Shown one piece after another: positions 26,401 to 33,405 of a stretch of DNA of 64,000 nt (its first letter is position 1; every line of letters starts with the position of its first letter). Origin of the DNA: an uncultured Paracoccaceae bacterium (GTDB taxonomy: Bacteria; Pseudomonadota; Alphaproteobacteria; Rhodobacterales; Rhodobacteraceae); the NCBI GenBank assembly GCA_947500135.1, contig CANMQX010000003.1, positions 1 through 64,000 on the forward strand, given 5' to 3'. The notes beneath the pieces are model-generated. The model was not told the DNA's origin. It ran no database searches and worked only from the letters and a program-made list of their open reading frames with translations. A program made the translations under genes and the position numbers.

Positions 26401-27580
26401 ATGTGCCATCATCATTGCGTTGCAGGCTGTCGCCAATATCGGTTCCGCTATTTTCGGCAACGCCGATATCAGTGGAGGTCACGCCATCGGCGGCACCACC
26501 AACGCCGGAAAGCGTGCCTTCGTAGCTAATAAATTCGATCAGGGCGCCATCGTTGGACAGGGCGATCCCATCGGGCGATCCGTTCTGCAACCCGTTCGCA
26601 GGCAGGTCGATCACGTAGTAATCATAGGTGCCATCGCTGCTGACAGGGGCGGCGGGTAGGGACAGCGTGTTGTAAACCGACCCGTTGCTGCCATTGTAAA
26701 GTTCGAGCGCGAGTGTGGAGGCATCACCGCCCGCATTGACCCGGATTTCGATGAATTCACCGACGTCGCCCCCTGCGTTGTCATAGTGGAATTCGTTGAT
26801 CCGCGCCTCAATCGGGGGCGTGTCATCATTGCCGGTGATTGTGACGGTGACGGTCGCTGTGTCGGTGCCGCCATTGCCGTCATCGACCGTGTAAGTGAAC
26901 GTATCAGTCGCGGTTTCACCTGCATTCAGATCGTTAAAGATCGCACCAGCATCATAGCTGATGGACCCATCGACAAGTGTAATGGTCGCCCCTGCGGTAC
27001 TGGTCGCGGCCACGGATGTCAGGGTGATGGTGTCGCCATCAAATTCCTGATCATTGGCCAAAAGATCGGCGGCTGCGATGGTCAATATGCTGTCTTCGTC
27101 GGTTGTGGCAGTGTCATCACCGGCCAAAACCGCATTGTTCGTCCCATCAAGGAACAGTGTGTAATCGTCAGCTGCGAAATAAAGCGCCTCAACCCCGAAC
27201 AGTTTGTCAGTGCCTGCATCGGCAACATCGGTCAGCGATTTGACTGTGGTCTTGCCCCAGAACCCATTGCCGACAGAGACGTCATAATCGGCGATCCCGC
27301 CTTCATAGGTGACTGTGTCCAGCCCAAATCCGCCGCGAATATAATCATCGCCTGCGCTACCGGCGATAATGTCATCGCCAAATCCACCAAATACCCGGTC
27401 ATTGCCAGCGCCCGCATCAATGATGTCATTGCCCCAGCCACCAAAGATGATGTCATGGCCGCCGCCGGTGTCGATTGTGTCGTCTCCCCAGAACCCAAAG
27501 ACGATGTCACGCCCTTCGCTGCCTGTCAGAACGTCATCATCGAATGTGCCGAAATGGAAATTTGCGCGGTGAAATGTCAT
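23450..27580 (-). CDS. Large secreted ExeM/NucH-type nuclease with RTX, cadherin-like and lamin-tail domains
   Basis: A 1376-residue acidic protein. In order: Ca2+-binding RTX nonapeptides (about 16-95), a cadherin-like domain (about 155-258, FTYTVDDGNGGTDTATVTV), three lamin-tail domains starting near 260, 411 and 568 (each with an INEFHYD or INELHYD start and a GEFIE motif), a region starting ISEIQG near 725 typical of ExeM proteins, then an endonuclease/exonuclease/phosphatase domain (about 998-1370) with ALQEIEN, SSHFKSKG, LLGDLNAYA and SSDHDP, the usual catalytic set. It should cut extracellular DNA, for example for phosphate or biofilm turnover. No N-terminal signal peptide; RTX repeats suggest type I secretion. 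ATG 27580 follows TGGGGGAAAAC; longer frames lack support. Confidence 0.88.
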   Translation of the reverse strand: MTFHRANFHFGTFDDDVLTGSEGRDIVFGFWGDDTIDTGGGHDIIFGGWGNDIIDAGAGNDRVFGGFGDDIIAGSAGDDYIRGGFGLDTVTYEGGIADYDVSVGNGFWGKTTVKSLTDVADAGTDKLFGVEALYFAADDYTLFLDGTNNAVLAGDDTATTDEDSILTIAAADLLANDQEFDGDTITLTSVAATSTAGATITLVDGSISYDAGAIFNDLNAGETATDTFTYTVDDGNGGTDTATVTVTITGNDDTPPIEARINEFHYDNAGGDVGEFIEIRVNAGGDASTLALELYNGSNGSVYNTLSLPAAPVSSDGTYDYYVIDLPANGLQNGSPDGIALSNDGALIEFISYEGTLSGVGGAADGVTSTDIGVAENSGTDIGDSLQRNDDGTWDEAATNTSGAANIPVPEPLVARINELHYDNDGADVGEFIEIRVNAGGDASGVVVELYNGSNGAPYNTLSLPAAPASSDGTYDYYVLNLPTNGLQNGSPDGIALSNDGALIEFLSYEGELTAVGGSADGVTSTDIGVSENSGTVIGASLQRNESGSWAATDVNTSGAANVIPAGPTTAQINEFHYDNASSDVGEFIEVRVDAGEDVSNLTLDLYNGNGGGSYGTFAVSGGTVTSDGTYDYYVIDTPNIQNGPDAIALSNDGAVVEFVSYEGEVTATDGPAAGQTSTDIGVAETGSTEVGQSLQLGTDGVWFGPSAETRGAANEVVVEPGEDRLISEIQGSGDESALVGDTVNVEAVVTHIVSNGYYLQEEDSDADGDASTSEGIFVFTGSAPTVSVGNLVGITGEVAEFFGLTQITNVSATAVIAAVTATPTAASILLSPDAVPDYEAVEGMLINVTSGTPDPLTVIENFNFDRFGQLVISAGVQTQATQLFDAQTEAAEVAAQQEANENNRLILEDGVGSQNPDQFEFVPGGPGDNGNGFLDSGDDFSDGGSTLRLGTELTDDVTGVLSYAFGDYQLVVTETLDIDESTNSGARQDSPDDVGGSLQVASVNVLNYFSTIDEPGAGSGPNNLDPRGADNPEELVRQTEKLVAAITGTEAEVFALQEIENGGFGADSAIQTLVDALNTEATATGSGASYAFADPTTDAGFIGTDAISTGIIYDENAVRLVHSEFLVFNESSAADTFALANLLDTALGTSRVGDFQRNRPSVAATFEDLETGETFTVVSSHFKSKGPSGLDRLADDAQDAIDNGTATGFTQADVDALRADPNFDQGNGQGFWNQVRLDASIELSDWIENGYNGGGTDNYLLLGDLNAYAKEDPVQHLDDDAGLVDLIDTFIGQDDAYSFVFDGQRGTLDQGFADDGLAGFVTGATEWHINADEPDLLNYDTSFKNPDFFNDGVFASSDHDPLIIGLDFGGGIGIA

Positions 27581-27764
27581 GGTTTTCCCCCAACCGTTGG
27601 ACTTCATATTTTTTGGTTTGTTCGAAAAGTGTAACAGTATTATTTTCTGGTACACTATCGAAATGTATGACCCTACGTCAGTTCGCCTATGGGTGGCATC
27701 TGCTTTGTGGTGGTCGTCAGGCTGCCCTTGTCCTAGGCTGAGATCCTGAAACAGAGGAGTTTTC

Positions 27765-28676
27765 ATGCATCCTGCCGCTATTGCTGCGCCCGTTGCGCTT
27801 GCGTTCTTTGACGGGTTCGAAGAGCGGTTTATCGACGGCCCCGATGGCCCGATGTTTTGCCGGATTGGTGGCGATGGCCCGCCTTTGCTTTTGTTGCATG
27901 GCTATCCGCAAACTTCGGCCATGTGGCATGTGGTGGCCGCTGATCTGGCCCGTGACTATCGCGTCATCTGCATGGATTTGCGCGGCTATGGCCGATCGGT
28001 AAAGCCACCAAGCGCGCCCGATCACGCCCCCCATTCAAAGCGCGCCATGGCCAGCGATGTGATCGCCGTCATGGATGCGTTGGGTTACGATAGGTTTCTG
28101 GTGGGCGCCCATGATCGTGGCGCTCGGGTGGCGCATCGGCTGGCCGCAGATCATCCTGATCGGGTGCGTGCGCTGGCGATTTTGGATATCGCGCCAACCC
28201 GCGAGATGTATCGCGAAGGTGACAGCGCCTTTGCCCATACATATTGGCATTGGTATTGGCTGACCTTGCCGCATCCGTTTCCCGAAACGCTGATCGCGGC
28301 TGATCCGGCATTTTTCTGGCTGACCAAATCAATAGGTCTGGCCAAGACCCCCGCCCCCTTTGTCCAACAGGCGTTGGATGAGTACTTGACCTGCTTTGAT
28401 GATCCGGTGTTGATCCATTGCGCTTGCGAGGATTATCGCGCTGCCGCCAGCATTGATATCGCCCATGATGATGCTGACCCAAGCTTGCTGCAAATGCCGC
28501 TATTGACGCTATGGGGTAAGGATGGGGCGATTGAGAAGCATTTCGACAGTCTGGCGCTGTGGCGCGAGCGTGCGGTCAATGTGCAGGGATGGGCATTGCC
28601 GGGCGGTCATTTTCTGGCCGAGGAATGCCCGGAATTGGTGATTGACGCTTGGCGCGAATTTTTTGCCGCTATATGA
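27765..28676 (+). CDS. Alpha/beta hydrolase, fluoroacetate/haloacetate dehalogenase-like
   Basis: A 303-residue alpha/beta hydrolase. The nucleophile elbow is GAHDRGARVAHR, giving Asp117 with Arg118 and Arg121 close by; LDIAPT places an Asp at 141; TYWHW gives His162 and Trp163; CEDYRA gives Tyr224; the final GGHF gives His282. These match in order and nearly in spacing the known fluoroacetate dehalogenase residues (Asp110, Arg111, Arg114, Asp134, His155, Trp156, Tyr219, His280 in the Rhodopseudomonas enzyme). It is therefore a candidate C-F or C-Cl bond hydrolase, though relatives with other ester or epoxide activity exist. GAGG ribosome site before ATG. Ends 7 bp from the convergent next gene. 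Confidence 0.85.
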   Translation: MHPAAIAAPVALAFFDGFEERFIDGPDGPMFCRIGGDGPPLLLLHGYPQTSAMWHVVAADLARDYRVICMDLRGYGRSVKPPSAPDHAPHSKRAMASDVIAVMDALGYDRFLVGAHDRGARVAHRLAADHPDRVRALAILDIAPTREMYREGDSAFAHTYWHWYWLTLPHPFPETLIAADPAFFWLTKSIGLAKTPAPFVQQALDEYLTCFDDPVLIHCACEDYRAAASIDIAHDDADPSLLQMPLLTLWGKDGAIEKHFDSLALWRERAVNVQGWALPGGHFLAEECPELVIDAWREFFAAI

Positions 28677-28683
28677 CCCGCCG

Positions 28684-29583
28684 CTATTCCAGTTTGGTCG
28701 GGAACCCATCGGCACGCAGATCGGTACTTAACAAATCCTCTAGCAGTTTCACGACCATGGGTGATTGCGCCTCACCGCCATAGGCAGCCCGTGCGGCCAC
28801 ATAGCTTTGCCTTGTCGCACTGGCCAGATCGAGCGGGACTTCGAATTCCTTGCCGAAATCCATTGCAAACCCAAGGTCCTTGAGCACAAGATCCATGTTG
28901 AACCCGATGTCATAGGACCCGTTCAGCACCAGCGCCCCTTCGGTTTCATGGACGAATGAATTGCCCGATGATGCCTTGATCGCCTGCCATGCCTGCCCAA
29001 GGTCCAGCCCGCCGCGTTTGGCCAGCATCAAGGCTTCGCCGCTGGCCTTGAGGTGGATGAAGGCCAGCATGTTGGTGATCACCTTGATGATCGCCGCCGA
29101 CCCAAGCGGCCCCATGTGAAAGACCTGATTGCCCATCGCTTGCAGGGCGGGCAGGTGCAGGTCGAACATATCCTTGTCGCCGCCTGCCAGCATCGTGATG
29201 TTGCCTTGGGCTGCCAGATGGACCCCGCCAGTGACGGGCAACTCCATCATTCGAACCCCATGCGCGCTGGCTTTTTGCGACATTTCCAGCACTTCGTCCC
29301 GCCCCAGTGTCGACATTTCGATCCAATGCGCGCCGGGGTTCATATGGGGCAGGATTTCATCCAGAACCTTGGCCGTCACGGCGGGTGAGGGCAGGCAGGT
29401 GATCACGTGATCGGCGGCTTTTGCCACGCCGACTGCATCGTCGGCCCAGTTACAATCCAGTTCTTTGATCCGGCTCGCGAGTGATGTATCAAGGTCAGTC
29501 GCTGTGACCTGCAACCCCGCCTTGCGCAGGCAGGCGGCGCAATTGATGCCCAGATTACCCAGCCCGATATACCCGTAATGCAT
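28684..29583 (-). CDS. NAD(P)-dependent beta-hydroxyacid dehydrogenase (3-hydroxyisobutyrate dehydrogenase family)
   Basis: A 299-residue two-domain dehydrogenase: GLGNLG cofactor motif at 7-12, the substrate-binding TGGVHLAAQG segment (about 120-129), and the catalytic Lys in the IIKVITNML helix (about residue 170). Members reduce or oxidise small beta-hydroxy acids such as 3-hydroxyisobutyrate, tartronate semialdehyde or sulfolactaldehyde. It lies 9 bp after the MttB-type gene and is probably co-transcribed, so its substrate may be an intermediate of the same catabolic route. Specificity is not readable. Confidence 0.88.
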   Translation of the reverse strand: MHYGYIGLGNLGINCAACLRKAGLQVTATDLDTSLASRIKELDCNWADDAVGVAKAADHVITCLPSPAVTAKVLDEILPHMNPGAHWIEMSTLGRDEVLEMSQKASAHGVRMMELPVTGGVHLAAQGNITMLAGGDKDMFDLHLPALQAMGNQVFHMGPLGSAAIIKVITNMLAFIHLKASGEALMLAKRGGLDLGQAWQAIKASSGNSFVHETEGALVLNGSYDIGFNMDLVLKDLGFAMDFGKEFEVPLDLASATRQSYVAARAAYGGEAQSPMVVKLLEDLLSTDLRADGFPTKLE

Positions 29584-29592
29584 GGCGTTTCC

Positions 29593-31128
29593 TTAGTTGA
29601 AATAGATGTTGTAGTCGGCCCGGATCGCCGCATCCAGCGTCGGATCAATCTGGATTTGCGCCTTGGCGAGGATATCGTTTTTGCGCTCAATCGCCTTGTC
29701 CAGCAGCATAGGCTTGTCAGCCTCACCCCACTCTTTGGGGCTCATCCGATTGCCAAGGGTCGGATAGATATATTCCGTCTGCATCAGTTGCAGCGTCTGT
29801 TCAGAGCCCAGATAATGGCCGGGTCCGTCAAGGCAGACCGCTTTCATCGCCTCGATTGAGGTGCTGTCTTCGGTCACGTCGATCCCGCGCACGCAGCGCA
29901 TGACCTGCCCCAGGATATCATCGCCCAGCACCAGTGATTCCAGACAGAAACCCAGCAATGATGCGTGCATCCCGACCGCTTCGTAAGCCATGTTCAGCCC
30001 CGAAAGCCCGGCCAGCACATTGGTGATCCCCTGTTCCCAGCCAGCCTGCATGTCGGGCAGTTTGCTGTCAGATATGCCAGCCGCCGCACCACCGGGAAGC
30101 CCATAGAATTTGTGCATCTGCGAACAGCCCGCTGTCAGCAATGCCTGTTCGGCGGATCCACCTGACATCGCCCCGGTCCGCAGGTCGGACACAAACGGCC
30201 ATGTGCCAAAGACAGCCGTATGACCCGGCGATATCGCATTGACATAGACCACCCCGGCCAGGCATTCCGCGACCGCCTGCACGATGGCAAGTGCGATAGG
30301 TGCCGGTGCCGTCGCCCCCGCCTGACCTGCCGACAAAAGCAGCACCGGCATGCCAGCGCGGATGCAATGTTCCATGGCGATGCAGCTTTCTTCGGCGAAT
30401 TTCATCGGTGGCACGACAAAGCAGTTCGAGTTCGAGATGAAAGGTCGGGCCCGATATGTCGCCTCGTCCCCCGCGATGCGGTGGATCAGTTCCATACATG
30501 GGGCCACATGATCCGGTTCGCTGAATGACGTACCGATGTGTTTTGTCGTGCCCGCGCAGCTGGCGTAGATCGTGTTCAGGTCCAGTTCGAGGTTGTCGGT
30601 CACATCCCGCGCAACCATCGCCCGCTGGAAGAAATGCACATTATCCAGCGCATTGGTGATTCTGGCCGCATCATGCAAATCCTGCGCGGTGCTGTCACGA
30701 TAGGTATTGGTCGCCAGATCAACGATATGCACAGCCGCCCCGGCAGTGCCGAAATGCACCCTGTTACCTGACAGGTCTAGATCGTGTTTTGGGTCACGAC
30801 CATGCAAGGTGATGTTGCGTGCCGCCTTGGCCAGCATGTCCTCGACCAATGCGCGGGGAAAGCGCAACCGACCATCATCGCCAAGGGTTGCACCGGCCTT
30901 GGTCATGGCCTCAACACCGGATGGCGGGGCCTGTGACAGCCCGATCTGTTCCAGCGCATCCAAGGCCGCGTTGTGAATGCGCAAGACATCGGCATCGGTC
31001 AGCGGTTTGTATTGTCCGCCCTCCAACCCGGCGCGGACAGGGCGCAAATCTTCGGCCAATGGCGCATTGCGCAGGGCCACCCGCGCCGCCCGCCCGCCAC
31101 TGCGTGGTTTTCTGCTTGGTGCTGTCAT
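29593..31128 (-). CDS. MttB-family (trimethylamine methyltransferase-like) protein, non-pyrrolysine
   Basis: A 511-residue protein of the COG5598 family (TIM-barrel corrinoid methyltransferases). Recognisable stretches include FGTAGAAVHIVD, the FISNSNCFVVPPMKF region, AGATAPAPIALA and the C-terminal HYLGSEQTL segment. There is no in-frame TAG, so it is of the non-pyrrolysine branch, which demethylates quaternary amines (glycine betaine, proline betaine, carnitine) in characterised cases. No corrinoid protein or reductive activase gene lies in the window. GGGGAGG directly before ATG 31128 fixes the start; a longer frame to 31194 runs through the promoter region. A LysR gene diverges from it. 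Confidence 0.85.
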   Translation of the reverse strand: MTAPSRKPRSGGRAARVALRNAPLAEDLRPVRAGLEGGQYKPLTDADVLRIHNAALDALEQIGLSQAPPSGVEAMTKAGATLGDDGRLRFPRALVEDMLAKAARNITLHGRDPKHDLDLSGNRVHFGTAGAAVHIVDLATNTYRDSTAQDLHDAARITNALDNVHFFQRAMVARDVTDNLELDLNTIYASCAGTTKHIGTSFSEPDHVAPCMELIHRIAGDEATYRARPFISNSNCFVVPPMKFAEESCIAMEHCIRAGMPVLLLSAGQAGATAPAPIALAIVQAVAECLAGVVYVNAISPGHTAVFGTWPFVSDLRTGAMSGGSAEQALLTAGCSQMHKFYGLPGGAAAGISDSKLPDMQAGWEQGITNVLAGLSGLNMAYEAVGMHASLLGFCLESLVLGDDILGQVMRCVRGIDVTEDSTSIEAMKAVCLDGPGHYLGSEQTLQLMQTEYIYPTLGNRMSPKEWGEADKPMLLDKAIERKNDILAKAQIQIDPTLDAAIRADYNIYFN

Positions 31129-31201
31129 CTGATCCTCCCCGATCGCGCAGCCAGTATCATAACTGAAATCATTTCGATCAATTCGCAAACACACATGGAA
31201 T

Positions 31202-31220
31202 TAATCGGAAAATCCGATTA
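31202..31220. promoter_or_regulatory. Inverted repeat, candidate LysR-type operator
   Basis: Perfect 8-bp arms TAATCGGA/TCCGATTA around AAA (19 bp, T-N17-A form with an internal T-N11-A). It lies in the 102-bp gap between the divergent mttB-like and lysR genes, 10 bp before the lysR start, as expected for an autoregulatory LysR site. Confidence 0.65.
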
Positions 31221-31230
31221 GAAATCATTC

Positions 31231-32115
31231 ATGCAGATTGAACTGATCGAAACATTTCTGGACCTGTGCGAAACCCAGAGCTTTAACCGAACAGCCGACA
31301 GGTTGGGCGTGACCCAATCCACCGTGTCCGGCCGCATCGGATCGTTGGAAAAGACGGTCGGTCGCCGGTTGTTTCGTCGATCCCGGTCAGGCACCGCATT
31401 GACGACGGAAGGTTTGCGATTTGAGCCGCATGCCCGCAGTCTGCGCCATGCCTGGGTGACCGCGCTGCATGCGGTGCGCGATACAGGCATGGCAGGCGTG
31501 ACCATGCGCATCGGTGTTCAGCACGACCTGATCGGGTTGGAGATTGACACCCTGATCGGTAATTTTCGCAGCGCCTTGCCTGATACTGTCATTTATGTTG
31601 AGGCTGATTATTCGACACAGATGTGTGCCGATCTGGCCTCTGGGGCGCAGGATGTGGCGGTGCTGTATTCGCCGCAAACCCACCCCGATATTCATTTCGA
31701 ACCTTTGGGTGATGTGACCTATGTCATGGTGTCGACGGATGTTGATACCTTGGCGGATGTCACGGCTGACAACTACATCCTTGCCAATTATTCGCCCGCA
31801 TTTTCCCACACCCATGCCGCCCTGCTGCCCGGGTTGACGCGCGTTTCATTGTCAATCGGACAGAATGCGGCGATGGAGGGGTTTCTGAAATCACTATCCG
31901 GGGCGGCTTATGTTTTACGCCATTCCGCGGCGGAACTGGTTGAGGCAGGCACCTGCAACTACGTCAAGAACGCCCCGGCCATTACGCAACCGGTCTTTGC
32001 CGGGGTCAATCTGCGGAACCGGCATCGTGCGCCTTATCGTAAGTTTTTGCGTATCTTGCAGGGCCATTATGCACCCGCACAATCGGATCGCCGCAGGCAT
32101 TCGACCCGCCGGTAG
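31231..32115 (+). CDS. LysR-family transcriptional regulator
   Basis: A 294-residue regulator with the N-terminal winged helix-turn-helix (FNRTADRLGVTQSTVSGRIGSLEKTVGRRLF, about 18-48) and a periplasmic-binding-like effector domain. Divergent transcription from the mttB-like gene and the inverted repeat between them suggest that it controls that gene and itself in response to a catabolic intermediate. Confidence 0.93.
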   Translation: MQIELIETFLDLCETQSFNRTADRLGVTQSTVSGRIGSLEKTVGRRLFRRSRSGTALTTEGLRFEPHARSLRHAWVTALHAVRDTGMAGVTMRIGVQHDLIGLEIDTLIGNFRSALPDTVIYVEADYSTQMCADLASGAQDVAVLYSPQTHPDIHFEPLGDVTYVMVSTDVDTLADVTADNYILANYSPAFSHTHAALLPGLTRVSLSIGQNAAMEGFLKSLSGAAYVLRHSAAELVEAGTCNYVKNAPAITQPVFAGVNLRNRHRAPYRKFLRILQGHYAPAQSDRRRHSTRR

Positions 32116-32262
32116 GCGCCGCCCGCCAAATTGTGCCGACGCAAAATTTTCTGGAATAATTGATTGGCTGATCTGGTATCGTCGCAACAGCACCCCTATG
32201 TATCGCCTGTTAACATTCGACTCACGGATTTTTGAAGTCACGGCTTTTCGAAGGACGCTGTT

Positions 32263-33405
32263 ATGGCAAAAGATACTGCCCCAGATCTTACCGGACAATT
32301 GAAGTTTGAAGGTGACAAGAAGGCAGGGCGGTCCAAGTGGATCGCAATGCTGCTTGCGCTTGCGCTCATCGGTTGGATGGGTAGCGGTTATATTATGCCA
32401 AGCGCGCCAGAGGATGATACCACAGAAGAGCCGCCAATTCGTGCCGTTGCCGTGGCTGTCATGCCGTCCATGGCGCAGGATGTTGGCCTTGTCCTGACCG
32501 CAGAGGGCCAATCGACCCCTGATCGCGCAACTGAAATTCGCACCAAGGCGACGGGCCAGATCATTTCGGTATCCGTCAAACGTGGTGATCTGGTGCAGGC
32601 GGGGCAAGAGATTGGCCGTTTAGATGCCGAGACGATCAATGCACAGCTTGCCCAGGCGCAGGCGCAGTTTGCGCAGGCCGACGCCGATCTGACCCGTGCA
32701 GAAACCTTGCAGGAACGCGGTATCGGTACTGAGGCGCAAGTCAGTCAGGCCCGCGCCGCCAAGGCAGCGGCAGAGGCATCCGTGACAGCCGCGCAAGAGC
32801 AATTGGACAATACCGTGATCACCGCCCCCTTTGCTGGTCGTTTGAATGAAATGACCCTTGATGAGGGTGAATTTGTGAATGATGGCGACATGGTTGCCGA
32901 GGTGCTGGACAACGATCCGCTCAGCGTTGTTGTGCAGGTCCCGCAACAGGCCCTGTCGCGCCTGTCCAAAGGGCAGATGGCCGAGGTTTCGTTTATCACG
33001 GGTGAAAAGCGCATGGGCGAAGTTGGTTTTATTGGCAGCAATGCGGATAGCCAGACCCGGACATTCCGCGTTGAGATTGCCGTTGATAACCCTGACAGCG
33101 AAATGCCTGCAGGCCTGAGCGCCCGTGTCGCAATTCCGACCGGTCAGGCGCGCGGGCATTTCATTTCGCCTGCGATCCTGTCGCTGGGCACCAATGGTGA
33201 TCTGGGGATAAAGACCGTTGAAGAGGATGATGTTGTTGCTTTCCGCCCGATCACGATTGTGCGCGCGCAAACCGATGGCATTTGGGTAACCGGCCTGGGC
33301 GAACAAGCGCAGATCATCACTGTCGGTCAAGGCTTTGTCAGTGCCGGTGATACCGTTGATCCACGCCCGGTTGAGGTGTCCGAAGCCGTGGCGGTGACCC
33401 AATGA
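32263..33405 (+). CDS. RND efflux periplasmic adaptor subunit
   Basis: A 380-residue membrane-fusion protein: a single N-terminal membrane helix (about 25-45), a split lipoyl/barrel-sandwich region (GQIISVSVKRGDLV and DEGEFVNDGDMVAEV), an alpha-helical hairpin rich in Gln/Ala (about 130-175) and a beta-barrel domain. GAAGGA ribosome site before the ATG. Its stop overlaps the pump gene (ATGA), so the two form one operon; no outer-membrane TolC-like gene is present here. Substrate unknown. Confidence 0.92.
   Translation: MAKDTAPDLTGQLKFEGDKKAGRSKWIAMLLALALIGWMGSGYIMPSAPEDDTTEEPPIRAVAVAVMPSMAQDVGLVLTAEGQSTPDRATEIRTKATGQIISVSVKRGDLVQAGQEIGRLDAETINAQLAQAQAQFAQADADLTRAETLQERGIGTEAQVSQARAAKAAAEASVTAAQEQLDNTVITAPFAGRLNEMTLDEGEFVNDGDMVAEVLDNDPLSVVVQVPQQALSRLSKGQMAEVSFITGEKRMGEVGFIGSNADSQTRTFRVEIAVDNPDSEMPAGLSARVAIPTGQARGHFISPAILSLGTNGDLGIKTVEEDDVVAFRPITIVRAQTDGIWVTGLGEQAQIITVGQGFVSAGDTVDPRPVEVSEAVAVTQ

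Noticed and set aside
29053-31166. Several plus-strand frames opposite the dehydrogenase and mttB-like genes
   Set aside because: Arg/His-rich antisense frames without motif or ribosome site.
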